A DNA stretch of 64,000 nt from Pontibacter sp. SGAir0037. Its GTDB lineage: Bacteria; Bacteroidota; Bacteroidia; Cytophagales; Hymenobacteraceae. The notes beneath the pieces were generated by a model. The model worked only from the letters and a program-made list of their open reading frames with translations, was not told the DNA's origin and ran no database searches. The stretch spans positions 3,162,001-3,226,000 of the forward strand of contig NZ_CP028092.1 in the NCBI RefSeq assembly GCF_005491705.1, read 5' to 3'. Made by a program: the position numbers and the translations under genes. Within the stretch, counting starts at the first letter, position 1. Each line of letters begins with the position of its first letter. This document shows, piece by piece, positions 54,345 to 64,000 of this stretch.

Positions 54345-55076
54345 TTAAGGATTCAAGCTATCATAGTAGCCGACGACACGAGCCATTGCTTCTTCACGAT
54401 TCTTTCTAAACTTAATTTTATTTGCTCTTACATACTCGTTGAGCTGCTTTTTATTCGTTTGAAGTGCTTTATACAAAGATCGCTTGTTCTTCACCTGCTG
54501 ATATTTTCCGTCTTTCTCCAGGAAGTATTTATCAGCGATGCTATAGTCTCCTTCCATGCCCTGGCTTGTGGCTCTTTCATTAGCTACTTTAACTCTTTTA
54601 GCCAAAAGCTGCACGCTTCCTTCGTGTAGTACATCATAAAAGCCCGATTGGTAAGGAAAAGCTCCAGTAGAATCGTGCTCAAACCTCTCAAACTTATGGT
54701 TAAGGAAATAGAAGGTTTTTACTTTCTTGCTTACAAGTTTCTGGGAAAATCCACTGTTATAAAGAATGATTTCATCTGTTACAACATCGTAAAACATTGG
54801 CACCTGCTGATACCATGCGCCATCGTATAGCACGCTTCCTTCTGATAGCTGGTTAGTTTCAAAAAACTGGTGCCCTTCCATAAACTGTTTACGATGATTC
54901 ACATATTCAGGACCAGTATAAAGGTGTGCATGAATTCCTACAGCACTTTTATAAGCTTCTGTAGCATTTGAAACAGCTACTTGAATAAAGGCTGTATCGG
55001 GCATAGCATTCTGTGCTCGTAAAGAATTAACTAAAGCAAAGAAGGTTATGAAAACCGCTAGTACTGAAATTTTCAT
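54345..55076 (-). CDS. Exported protein of unknown family, first gene of the receptor operon
   Basis: A 243-residue protein with signal peptide MKISVLAVFITFFALVNSLRAQ. The mature part shows short beta-rich repeats, EGHQFFETNQLSEGSVLYDGAWYQQVPMFYDVVTDE, and a Lys/Arg-rich C-terminus (KKQLNEYVRANKIKFRKNREEAMARVVGYYDS). I do not recognise the family; similar exported proteins are seen before STN-type receptors in Cytophagales. It lies 49 bases before the receptor gene on the same strand, so is probably co-transcribed. Position suggests a periplasmic accessory to the receptor, without direct evidence. Confidence 0.65.
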   Translation of the reverse strand: MKISVLAVFITFFALVNSLRAQNAMPDTAFIQVAVSNATEAYKSAVGIHAHLYTGPEYVNHRKQFMEGHQFFETNQLSEGSVLYDGAWYQQVPMFYDVVTDEIILYNSGFSQKLVSKKVKTFYFLNHKFERFEHDSTGAFPYQSGFYDVLHEGSVQLLAKRVKVANERATSQGMEGDYSIADKYFLEKDGKYQQVKNKRSLYKALQTNKKQLNEYVRANKIKFRKNREEAMARVVGYYDSLNP

Positions 55077-55279
55077 TGTAATGACACAAAATGCCCAATT
55101 ATCGATTTATTATTCTAATATACTAAAAATTATATGGATTAAAAGTAAATTAAAAATAATTGTACGAAAAAGATAATATTGAACACAAGATAGTCTCTTG
55201 GAACGGTAGAGGACCTTTGGCAGCTTTATCTTTTTGAAATAAAAGTAGAATGGAATGTTAAAGGGAGTAGTAGATATGC

Positions 55280-56425
55280 TTACTTATTTATTGTTGCAAG
55301 GTCCCAAACAGCCTGCGCAAACTTTTTCCAACTAAACTGTTCCTTTAGTTCACTTATATTTTCAGCAAAGCCTGAGGTATTATCTGATGTATAAAATTTA
55401 TTTATGGCTTCGGCAATAGCCTGCGGCTGAGGTTCCACCACATAGCCAACTTTACCGTCTGGCACTGTTTCAGCCAACCCACCTACTCTTGTAACTACCA
55501 TTGGTTTGTTAAAGTGATAGGCAACTTGTGTTACGCCACTCTGTGTAGCATGTTTGTAAGGCTGTACAACTAGGTCTGCAGCACTGAAATAATGCCTTAC
55601 GGCAGCATTCGGCACAAAATTGGTATGCAGCACCAGCCTATCCCGAAGCCCCAGTTTTTCCATTAAGTCATGGTATGGTGCGGCATCTTCGTAAAACTCT
55701 CCGGCAACAATCAATTTAACATCCGGTAGCTGTTGAAGTGGCAGTTCTGCCATTGCCTGTAGCAGCAGATCTAAACCTTTATAGGCACGAATAAAGCCAA
55801 AGAAGAGCAAGTACCGGAAAGTTGGATCTAAGTCCAGAGCTTTACAGGCTGCTTCTCTTGTCTCTGCTTCGCCGAAATTGTCGTACAGCGGGTGAGGCAG
55901 GTATACAGCAGGTTTTTCCGGCTCAAAAATTTTAAGTTCCTGCTGCACTGAACGCGACATAGTTATGAAACCATGGCAGGAACTAAGAAAGTATTGCGTA
56001 AAGAGTTTATCGCCGGGCCGTTTCTCATGCGGCACAACATTATCTGTAATTGCCAGCACTTTACTGACTTTGTTTCGCCTGATAAGGCGGGCAATTGTTC
56101 CCAGGCAAGGTCCCATAAAAGGCAACCAGTAGCGGAACAACACAAGATCAGGCTTTTTCCTGCGAATGTAGTTACCTGTTCTGATCCAGCTAACTGGATT
56201 AACAGAATTAATAAGAACTTTGATAGATAGATCTTGTGGTGCAGGCTCCTCTGAATATTGCGTTTTGCCAGGAAACAAAAAAGCTGGATACTGAAGGCTG
56301 AAAGTAACAATTTCCACCTCATCTCCATGTTCCTGAAACTCTCTGGCCAGCCTCTCATTAAAAGTAGACATTCCACCACCCCGAAGCGGGTGCGCAGGTC
56401 CTACTATCACCACTTGCCTACCCAT
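55280..56425 (-). CDS. Glycosyltransferase family 4
   Basis: A 381-residue GT-B glycosyltransferase. N-terminal GPAHPLRGGGMSTFNERLAREF is the classical GT4 donor-loop start; the C-terminal half shows ADLVVQPYKHATQSGVTQVAYHFNKPMVVTRVGGLAETVPDGKVGYVV, including the Glu of the EX7E-type motif region. The acceptor is probably a cell-surface polysaccharide, glycolipid or protein glycan. Start codon overlaps the GT2 stop by one base (TAATG), so the two are translationally coupled. A third-party annotator may wish to know that no polysaccharide flippase or polymerase is in the window. Confidence 0.88.
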   Translation of the reverse strand: MGRQVVIVGPAHPLRGGGMSTFNERLAREFQEHGDEVEIVTFSLQYPAFLFPGKTQYSEEPAPQDLSIKVLINSVNPVSWIRTGNYIRRKKPDLVLFRYWLPFMGPCLGTIARLIRRNKVSKVLAITDNVVPHEKRPGDKLFTQYFLSSCHGFITMSRSVQQELKIFEPEKPAVYLPHPLYDNFGEAETREAACKALDLDPTFRYLLFFGFIRAYKGLDLLLQAMAELPLQQLPDVKLIVAGEFYEDAAPYHDLMEKLGLRDRLVLHTNFVPNAAVRHYFSAADLVVQPYKHATQSGVTQVAYHFNKPMVVTRVGGLAETVPDGKVGYVVEPQPQAIAEAINKFYTSDNTSGFAENISELKEQFSWKKFAQAVWDLATINK

Positions 56426-57399
56426 TACTTCTGAAAAGCACCAATTCGCTCCCTGATCAGGTACTCGTTTTTATTTCTGCTTCCCAATGAAATCATTTCT
56501 GCCAGAAATCCTGCTAGGAATAGTTGTACTCCCACTATCACCGCTACCAGGGCTAAAAAGAAAAGAGGTTGATCAACCACATCTCGCGCACGCCCATCCG
56601 GATACAGCCTGAACACCTTCTGCATGATCAGCCAGATAGTTATACCCAGACCAACTATAAATGATAATGTCCCCATTGTACCGAAAAAGTGCATGGGCCG
56701 TTTTTTGAAGCGGGAGACAAATGTAATGGAAAGCAGGTCCAGGAAACCGTATATAAAACGTTCGAGACCAAATTTGGTAGTGCCGTATTTCCGCTCCTGG
56801 TGCTGCACTACCTTCTCTCCAATGCGAGAAAAGCCGTTCCATTTAGCCAAAACAGGTATATAGCGGTGCATTTCCCCATGCACTTCTATTGTTTTAACCA
56901 CTAACTGCCGATAAGCTTTAAGGCCACAATTAAAATCGTGTAGTTCTATTCCTGAAAGCTTTCTGGTAGCTGCGTTAAATAGTTTGGAAGGAACAGTTTT
57001 ACTGATAGGATCAAAACGCTTCTGCTTCCAGCCCGACACCAGATCATACTTTTGGTGTTTAATCATATCATATAGCGCCGGGATTTCTTCAGGACTATCC
57101 TGTAAATCGGCATCCATGGTAATCACCACTTCTCCTACGCATCGCTGGAAACCAACGTGCAGAGCAGCGGACTTACCATAGTTCCTGTTAAAGCTAACAC
57201 CTTTAATTGACTTATCTTCTTCACTAAGATCAGCAATCACCTCCCAGGAGCGGTCGGTACTGCCATCATCAATCAAAATTATTTCGTAAGAAAAACTGTG
57301 TGCGTGCATCACACGTCTGATCCAACGCACCAGTTCAGGCAGCGATTCCTCTTCGTTAAAAAGAGGAACCACTACCGAAATATCATAAGGATATTGCAT
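56425..57399 (-). CDS. Glycosyltransferase family 2 (polyprenyl-phosphate glycosyltransferase type)
   Basis: A 324-residue GT-A protein of the DPM1/GtrB kind with two C-terminal membrane helices (MGTLSFIVGLGITIWLIMQKVF and FFLALVAVIVGVQLFLAGFLAEMI). Donor and metal-binding motifs are visible as VVPLFNEEESLPELVRW, IDDGSTDRSW and MDADLQDSPEEI. The likely step is transfer of a sugar from a nucleotide donor to undecaprenyl phosphate at the inner membrane. The frame runs four codons further to a TTG at 57411, but ATG 57399 leaves a 4-base gap to the preceding DUF4199 gene and is preferred. Confidence 0.9.
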   Translation of the reverse strand: MQYPYDISVVVPLFNEEESLPELVRWIRRVMHAHSFSYEIILIDDGSTDRSWEVIADLSEEDKSIKGVSFNRNYGKSAALHVGFQRCVGEVVITMDADLQDSPEEIPALYDMIKHQKYDLVSGWKQKRFDPISKTVPSKLFNAATRKLSGIELHDFNCGLKAYRQLVVKTIEVHGEMHRYIPVLAKWNGFSRIGEKVVQHQERKYGTTKFGLERFIYGFLDLLSITFVSRFKKRPMHFFGTMGTLSFIVGLGITIWLIMQKVFRLYPDGRARDVVDQPLFFLALVAVIVGVQLFLAGFLAEMISLGSRNKNEYLIRERIGAFQK

Positions 57400-57403
57400 G
57401 TAT

Positions 57404-57931
57404 TTACTCAAATTCCGGCCGCGTATTTTTCATAATAGCGGATATAATAAGGGAAATAATAAAACCAATGATTACATAACCTATTAATGCTGCAAAAATA
57501 GTGATTAATGGACCTTGGAACTTTTGCCCCATTTCTAGTGCTGCATCAATTTGCTCATCACTCATGCCCCTGTTTTCTAATTCTATTCGTTGCTGCTCCA
57601 TCATATTACTCATATAATTAGTATCGACGAACGAGGTGTACGCCCACATAAATATTCCACCCAATAGGCCTACCACAGCTGAAATTAAAGTACCTATTCC
57701 CAAGCCCTGCCCGTAGGACATAAAGCCCCCGCTTCGCTGTTTAAATTCTTTAATGGCAACAACAATGGCAACAATCAAAATTATATAACCAAGCCCACCT
57801 AGCCATTTATTTGTGCCTAAATCGGCAAGCATCAGAATCAGTGAATAAACTACGCTGATCAATCCAAAGATTAAGCCGTATTTAAGTGCTACAGAGGATA
57901 CGGAAGGCTGCTTTTCAGTAATTGTGTCCAT
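57404..57931 (-). CDS. DUF4199 membrane protein (copy 1)
   Basis: A 175-residue inner-membrane protein with four hydrophobic segments: two at the N-terminus, one after the conserved KQRSGGFMSYGQGLGIG stretch (DUF4199 hallmark), and one at the C-terminus. A charged, helical insert (MEQQRIELENRGMSDEQIDAALEMGQKF) sits between segments three and four and probably faces the cytoplasm. Unknown function; in Bacteroidota DUF4199 genes commonly neighbour a GT2 glycosyltransferase and a dihydroorotase-like gene, as here. Starts 27 bases downstream of the second DUF4199 copy. Confidence 0.88.
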   Translation of the reverse strand: MDTITEKQPSVSSVALKYGLIFGLISVVYSLILMLADLGTNKWLGGLGYIILIVAIVVAIKEFKQRSGGFMSYGQGLGIGTLISAVVGLLGGIFMWAYTSFVDTNYMSNMMEQQRIELENRGMSDEQIDAALEMGQKFQGPLITIFAALIGYVIIGFIISLIISAIMKNTRPEFE

Positions 57932-57958
57932 GAGTTTTAATTTATAGGTTTGAAGATA

Positions 57959-58468
57959 TTATTTTCTAAAGAAAACGGCCGCTACTATAGCAATAAAGAA
58001 ACCTGCCAGAAACCTGGTTACAAAATCAGAAGTTGCCAGCAACGAAGCACTTACCGAATCGAGCGCAGCGTATGTTTGTTCATATAATTTTTCTCCTAAC
58101 GCCTCTACCTGCATCTCCCGTTGCGTTTCCATTATTCTCTTCGATTCAGCTATATAATCACTAATGATTGTATCTCCGGCAAAGTATAAGAACAGAAACA
58201 GAAGCATAGCTGCTGTTAGCGCAGTATAGAATGACACGGAAACACCAACACGTAAGCCCCTTAAAAAGCCCAGTTCCGCATCTATAAACTGTTTATAATA
58301 TTTTATCCCCAGAAAAAGAAAAACCGGGATAGGTAAATAAGTAATACGTCCGGATTCCGCTAAGGGATTAAACCCAACCAGGTGCATAACGATCACCAAA
58401 GCAAAACATGCTACTCCAGAAAGCACTCCATAACGCACACCAACCCGTGCAATACCTTGATCAAACAT
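57959..58468 (-). CDS. DUF4199 membrane protein (copy 2)
   Basis: A 169-residue four-segment membrane protein, a diverged paralogue of the neighbour: YGVLSGVACFALVIVMHLVGF, a second segment, then AELGFLRGLRVGVSVSFYTALTAAMLLFLFLYF and a final FVTRFLAGFFIAIVAAVFFRK. It shares the order and the Gly-rich third segment with copy 1, but has a shorter cytoplasmic insert (MEVEALGEKLYEQ-like region). Function unknown. The intergenic distance to the dihydroorotase-like gene upstream is 64 bases; it seems to be part of the same transcript. Confidence 0.82.
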   Translation of the reverse strand: MFDQGIARVGVRYGVLSGVACFALVIVMHLVGFNPLAESGRITYLPIPVFLFLGIKYYKQFIDAELGFLRGLRVGVSVSFYTALTAAMLLFLFLYFAGDTIISDYIAESKRIMETQREMQVEALGEKLYEQTYAALDSVSASLLATSDFVTRFLAGFFIAIVAAVFFRK

Positions 58469-58532
58469 TTTATAAAATCAGGCAGCGATTCTGCTGCCAT
58501 GCTGTTATTAAGCTTAAATATATTAAAAAAGA

Positions 58533-59795
58533 TTAATTAAGGACTACTTGCCCTTTATGAATTATACCAAGGACTTTTCCTTTTAGATTAACACCAAAAA
58601 ACGGACTATTAAATGATTTAGACTTTACGGTATCCTGATCTGGTGTCCAGCCAAGGACAGGGCTAAAGATAGTAAGATTAGCCTCCTCTCCTTCGGCAAT
58701 AGCAGGTTTTGGCAAACTTAAGACCTGACGTGGCCCATCTGTCAGTTTATAGATTATCTTTTCCAGGGATAAGGTATCTGACAAAGAAGTATAGGCAACT
58801 GAAAAAGCCGTTTCCAAATTTGTTATGCCAAAATCGGCTAAGTCAAATTCAAGCTTTTTGGATTCGGTATCATGTGGTATATGTGCAGATACCAAGGCAT
58901 CTATGGTGCCATCCTCAAGTCCTTGTACCAGGGCAGCAGCATCTTTTTCGCTTCTGAAGGGAGGAGCTACTTTATAGTTTGTATCAAATGGAGCAATGGT
59001 TTCGTCTGTAAAAGCTGCCTGGTAACTGGCTACATCGCAGGTAACCTGCAGCCCTTCTGCTTTTGCTTTACGAATAGCCTCAACCGAAGCAGCAGTGGAA
59101 ATCAGCGAAAAATGCAGCTTACCGCCTGTATATGCCAACAACTGTAAATCGCGGGTTACCATTATTTCTTCAGCCATGGCAGGTATGCCTTTCATACCTA
59201 ACAATGTACTTACCTGTCCTTCATGCATCTGCCCATGATCTGTCAGGCGGGTATGTTCGGGTTTGTTCATCAATAAACCATCAAACATCTGCACATACTG
59301 CAAAGCCTTCAGCATGACGTCTGCACCTTGCAAAGGTTTTATGCCATCTGTAAAAGCTACTGCCCCTGCCGTGTGAAGATCTATCATCTCTGTCAGGTCT
59401 TTACCTTCTGTATCAACAGTAAGTGCTGCGGCCGGGTGCAGAGTAACAGGTAAATGTGCAGTTCTGTTTCTTAAAAAGCTAACCGCGCCTTTTGTCTGAA
59501 CAACAGGCTGTACATTAGGCAAACATAATATTTCTGTAAAGCCCCCGGCTGCAGCAGCTGCAGCGGCTGTCTCCAGATCTTCTTTATGCTCCAGCCCCGG
59601 CTCACCTACGAAGGCATGTAAATCAACCCAACCTGCTGATACACATAAGCCATCTGCTGCAATCAGTGTGTCAGCCTCAGGTTCATCTGTGCCAATGTAT
59701 AGAATCTTACCATTTTCGATAAGTATATTCTGTGTTTGTAAATGATATGCTGAATCGGGGTTAATAATTTGTGCTGCTCGAAGAAGTACTTTCAT
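58533..59795 (-). CDS. Dihydroorotase-like protein lacking metal-binding residues (pseudoenzyme)
   Basis: A 420-residue relative of type I dihydroorotase (amidohydrolase fold): GWVDLHAFVGEPGLEHKEDLETA, LPNVQPV, MHEGQ, IPAMAEEIMVTRDLQLLAYTGGKLHFS, DTNYKVAPPFRSE. The zinc ligands are gone: HxH at 60-62 is HAF, the His-x-x-His region is HFSL (residues 228-231), VTPHHL is VASYQ (about 255-259), and the catalytic DHAPH is SAHIPHD (303-309). It therefore cannot work as a normal dihydroorotase; it is like the PyrC' (pDHO) proteins that act as structural partners of aspartate transcarbamoylase. pyrB is not in the window. Starts one base after the BatA-type gene. Confidence 0.88.
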   Translation of the reverse strand: MKVLLRAAQIINPDSAYHLQTQNILIENGKILYIGTDEPEADTLIAADGLCVSAGWVDLHAFVGEPGLEHKEDLETAAAAAAAGGFTEILCLPNVQPVVQTKGAVSFLRNRTAHLPVTLHPAAALTVDTEGKDLTEMIDLHTAGAVAFTDGIKPLQGADVMLKALQYVQMFDGLLMNKPEHTRLTDHGQMHEGQVSTLLGMKGIPAMAEEIMVTRDLQLLAYTGGKLHFSLISTAASVEAIRKAKAEGLQVTCDVASYQAAFTDETIAPFDTNYKVAPPFRSEKDAAALVQGLEDGTIDALVSAHIPHDTESKKLEFDLADFGITNLETAFSVAYTSLSDTLSLEKIIYKLTDGPRQVLSLPKPAIAEGEEANLTIFSPVLGWTPDQDTVKSKSFNSPFFGVNLKGKVLGIIHKGQVVLN

Positions 59796-59796
59796 G

Positions 59797-61803
59797 CTAG
59801 AGGAATCTAATAAGTGCTATTTCTGCCATCAGGAAAAACAAACACAATATTAGGCAATATTTCCAAAGCTTTACGCCAAAAAATCTTTTTTCGAACTCTC
59901 CTTTCACAGAAAATGTGTCGCCGTAGTTATAGACATGAATATGCTGCTGATCCTGACGCAGCATACCCCTTAATTCATCGGGTGAATATTGCTCCAGAAA
60001 AGACTCTTTCTTATCGTAGTTAAAGGCAAGTCTTGTAATGGTTGAATCCCCCAGACGCACCTCATAAACTCCTGCTTCATCCATTTCGGCAGGAATATCA
60101 AAAAACACCCTGTCCTCTCTTACCTGCTGGTCAGGTATGAACTCCAGGCTATCCTTTGCTAGTTTATAAATACCTTCCTTTTTAACAGAAGGTACTGCCG
60201 GAACATGAATGGTACCGCCTGCCAGGGAGTAAGCCAACTGCTGTTCCTGTTTGTAGCTGGCAATTGCTAAACGATACATAATAGGCACAAATAAGGCATG
60301 CCCTGCCAGTTCACTATATTGTTCATTTAAAGTTGATGCCATTAGAAAGACTTGTCCCTGCCCACGATTGAAGCGGGATAGAAACGGCGCACCGCCTCTG
60401 AACTTTAGAATATCATCTGAGGCTCTTGACCAGGATAGCTGCCTTACCGCTGCCGGCATTTGCATTTTAGGGTCGTAATCTGCAAAAATGCTTCTGAAGA
60501 AAGGGTTATCTGAAGCAGGGGCAGCAATGTTTGCTTTAGCTGTAGTTGCTGTAGCATTGTTAAAATCGGCAGGTATGCTCAATGCCTGGAATAGAGATTT
60601 ATAACTATTAGCATCGCCATTTGCCGGAGGTATAACTATAACCGTGCCTCCTGCCTGCACAAAGCTGTTAACTGTAGACAGGATGGCCGGAGAAATAACA
60701 GGCAAACCGTTCAAAACAATAGCATTCGAGCTGCTGGCACGCGCATAATCCATATTATTAGCATTAAACTGTATTAGCCTGAAAAACGACTCATTGTTAT
60801 ATAGCCTTTGCAGAGGACTACCTGTACGATCGGCAAGTTCAGTTATTTCTATTCTTTGAGATGGGGCCAGTGTAAAATAGTAAACATTATCGAATTCAAC
60901 CGGGAAATCCTCAATCTCGATAGAAGCACTCTGGCTGATGTCACCACTAAACTTAAAGTTAAGAACAGCCTCTGTAGCCTGCTGTGGTGGTAAGTCAAGA
61001 CTTAGTGCAGAGGTTTGCCGGCCACCTATAATTAGTTTTACAGCACAGTCCTCCACTGCTGTGACTCCAGTATTATAAATACGAACGTGTAAGGTATTAT
61101 CTCCTCCGGCTCTTAAGAACTCATCCTCCAGATATACAGTATCAATAGTTATATTAGAAATTCCATCTGCTTTTAAAGGAATCAGATGGAGCTGTTTTGT
61201 AGAATCAAATTGAGAAAGTAAAGCAGGCGAAAAGGTACTCTTCTGAAAGTCTGAAAAGTAAAACAGATGCTCCGCTTCATTGTTCCTGTTTTGCAGACCT
61301 AAGTTAGCGTTAGCTACATAATCAAGTTCATCCAGCTTAGAAGCTGCATCACTGGCAGGTACAGTACCCGATCGGCTTATATTATTCCCTGATAACAACC
61401 CAAAAGAGGTAGAAGCCGGAAAAAGATCAATAACTGACTTAGCCTGATCTACGGCTGCAGTTAGTAAAGATATGTCCTGCTCATCTTGCATATTCTGCAT
61501 GCTATAGGAATTGTCTACTGCAATAGTTACCTGTGAGGTATCTGTAGGTACAGTAGATTCAGAGGCCGGCAAGAAAGGCTGTGCAAATGCAAGCACAAGA
61601 AAGGTAATAAAACATATTCTACACAGCAGGATGAGTACCTCCTTTAGATTCCGCTGACTTGCTGTTACATCTTTCGAAGCCTGAATAAACCTTACATTGC
61701 TAAAGTTGATTCTTTTAGCACGTCTTAATTGAGCCAAGTGCAGAATGACGGGTATAGCAATAGCTGTAAGAGCGTAAAGAAAAGTAGGGTATAGTAAAGC
61801 CAT
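59797..61803 (-). CDS. BatA-type membrane protein with von Willebrand A-like domain
   Basis: A 668-residue protein. Residues 1-80 have the BatA N-terminal pair of membrane segments (MALLYPTFLYALTAIAIPVILHLAQLRRAK and LCRICFITFLVLAFAQPFL) and a basic RRAKRINFSNVRF loop. A vWA-like domain follows, with a metal-ion-dependent adhesion site-like DNSYS (Asp97, Ser99, Ser101). A long periplasmic beta-rich part and a C-terminal membrane anchor (WKYCLILCLFFLMAEIALIRFL) complete it. It is a single protein rather than the BatA-BatB pair of aerotolerance operons; function is not known. First gene of a six-gene run ending at the GT4 gene. Confidence 0.87.
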   Translation of the reverse strand: MALLYPTFLYALTAIAIPVILHLAQLRRAKRINFSNVRFIQASKDVTASQRNLKEVLILLCRICFITFLVLAFAQPFLPASESTVPTDTSQVTIAVDNSYSMQNMQDEQDISLLTAAVDQAKSVIDLFPASTSFGLLSGNNISRSGTVPASDAASKLDELDYVANANLGLQNRNNEAEHLFYFSDFQKSTFSPALLSQFDSTKQLHLIPLKADGISNITIDTVYLEDEFLRAGGDNTLHVRIYNTGVTAVEDCAVKLIIGGRQTSALSLDLPPQQATEAVLNFKFSGDISQSASIEIEDFPVEFDNVYYFTLAPSQRIEITELADRTGSPLQRLYNNESFFRLIQFNANNMDYARASSSNAIVLNGLPVISPAILSTVNSFVQAGGTVIVIPPANGDANSYKSLFQALSIPADFNNATATTAKANIAAPASDNPFFRSIFADYDPKMQMPAAVRQLSWSRASDDILKFRGGAPFLSRFNRGQGQVFLMASTLNEQYSELAGHALFVPIMYRLAIASYKQEQQLAYSLAGGTIHVPAVPSVKKEGIYKLAKDSLEFIPDQQVREDRVFFDIPAEMDEAGVYEVRLGDSTITRLAFNYDKKESFLEQYSPDELRGMLRQDQQHIHVYNYGDTFSVKGEFEKRFFGVKLWKYCLILCLFFLMAEIALIRFL

Positions 61804-62078
61804 AGGTACAAGATAGACAGGAACAGCCTTAAAAGCAATGTATAGTGCTGCATCCTATCAACCTGCACTAACTTTTACTATGTAAGGCTTACAGGGAAGT
61901 ACTGTATATGGATGAAAAAGGATTTCCTTCAGCAGACTTGCTCCATCGGGACGGGGCTCTGGAGCACTCGGTTCGGCTGCTGAAGAACAATGAGATCTTT
62001 GCCTGGGGTCGGATGCGGGCGTGCATGAGCGGGAAGGGATTGGCCCTGCCGCGGCCAGTGTGTGGGGTGTGGTGGCAT
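61804..62078. other. Spacer between BatA-type gene and rRNA terminator
   Basis: 275 bases with no supported gene. The left third is AT-rich promoter-like DNA for the BatA-type gene. The right two-thirds is much more GC-rich than the surroundings, like the rRNA unit. A plus-strand reading frame of 69 codons (61908-62117) runs into the terminator and looks fortuitous. Confidence 0.5.
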
Positions 62079-62112
62079 AAAAAAAGGGTTACCCTTTGTG
62101 GGGGTAACCCTT
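62079..62112 (-). terminator. rRNA operon terminator
   Basis: AAGGGTTACCC (62084-62094) pairs exactly with GGGTAACCCTT (62102-62112) around a 7-base loop. On the minus strand the stem is followed by a T run of seven and begins a few bases after the 5S 3' end, as expected for an rrn terminator. Confidence 0.93.
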
Positions 62113-62119
62113 CGTGATG

Positions 62120-62231
62120 TGGTTGGCGGCCACCTACTCTCCCGGGTGTGACCCCAGTACCATCGGCGCAGCCGGGCTTAACTTCTCTGTTCGGGATGGG
62201 AAGAGGTGAACACCGGCGCCATAGCCACCAT
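62120..62231 (-). rRNA. rrf: 5S ribosomal RNA
   Basis: The minus strand reads GGTGGCTATGGCGCCGG near the 5' end, CACCTCTTCCCATCCCGAAC, then AGAGAAGTTAAGCCCG, GCGCCGATGGTACTG and GGGAGAGTAGGTGGCCGCC, the conserved 5S landmarks in order. The ends are set from the pairing of TGGTGGC with GCCGCCA (helix I) and may be off by a few bases. It follows the 23S gene by about 100 bases. Confidence 0.93.
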
Positions 62232-62334
62232 TGCCGTCGCACGGTTGCTGTCCGTGCCTGATGCTGTGGTGTGTCTTTGACCTTGTGGGGGAGAGGGAAA
62301 GGGGGGGAAGCGGCGGGCCGTGTCCGGCCTCTTG

Positions 62335-64000
<1,666 letters not shown>

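Noticed and set aside
61908..62117. Plus-strand 69-codon frame with high GC just before the 5S gene
   Set aside because: It runs through the rRNA terminator hairpin and has no recognisable domain; the minus-strand alternative (61889-62242) overlaps the 5S gene.

Overview
The window looks like chromosomal DNA of a Bacteroidota bacterium, most likely of the Cytophagales (Hymenobacteraceae/Pontibacter-like). This is inferred from a secreted protein with a type IX secretion (T9SS) tail, a TonB receptor next to a DUF4249 lipoprotein, tandem DUF4199 proteins, a BatA-type membrane protein, few clear Shine-Dalgarno sequences and AT-rich intergenic DNA. No insertion sequence, prophage, CRISPR array or tRNA was seen. 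Genes are ordinary chromosomal genes on both strands, and many convergent pairs are separated by long, nearly perfect bidirectional terminator palindromes.

Region by region: 1-5.7 kb has a cut-off FAD/NAD(P)-binding protein, a DUF4268 protein, a gluconate unit (FGGY gluconokinase then GntP permease) and two poorly known genes. 5.8-8.5 kb has a Bcr/CflA efflux pump, a small GNAT protein and a CvpA-CAP fusion. 8.7-21 kb is an alpha-glucan/trehalose region (glgX, a sugar porter, a GH13 alpha-glucosidase, treZ) interrupted by a hydrolase, a large T9SS-exported Asn-rich repeat protein and an AI-2E family permease. 21-23.7 kb is a fused aspartokinase/homoserine dehydrogenase (thrA), preceded by what reads as a complete threonine/isoleucine attenuator: a 24-codon Thr/Ile-rich leader peptide, a terminator hairpin with a U tract, and a possible antiterminator pairing.

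23.8-29.5 kb is a urease locus (ureD convergent with ureG, ureF, ureC, a fused ureAB and a UreH-type nickel permease) with no ureE. Short tandem repeats sit in its spacers. 29.7-35 kb holds a bestrophin-type channel, a GapN-like dehydrogenase, a ModF-like twin ATPase and a cupin. After a 766-base AT-rich gap comes a nitrogen-assimilation block gltB-gltD-amtB (35.8-43.2 kb).

43.3-47.7 kb is the most unusual unit: a 1112-residue protein that joins a fucokinase-like GHMP kinase to a UDP-sugar pyrophosphorylase-like domain, preceded in the same unit by a GalU-like nucleotidyltransferase with altered signature motifs. 47.9-55.1 kb is a four-gene envelope operon (small exported protein, STN-containing TonB receptor, DUF4249 lipoprotein, macroglobulin-like protein with a receptor plug-like segment). 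55.3-61.8 kb is a tightly packed run of six genes: BatA-type protein, a dihydroorotase homologue lacking the metal-binding residues, two DUF4199 proteins and two glycosyltransferases. The right end is the 3' part of an rRNA operon on the minus strand (23S cut by the window edge, 5S, strong terminator).

All functions come from reading the translations and motifs; no database search was possible. Where an ATG lying inside a longer reading frame is better supported, that start is used and the reason given.
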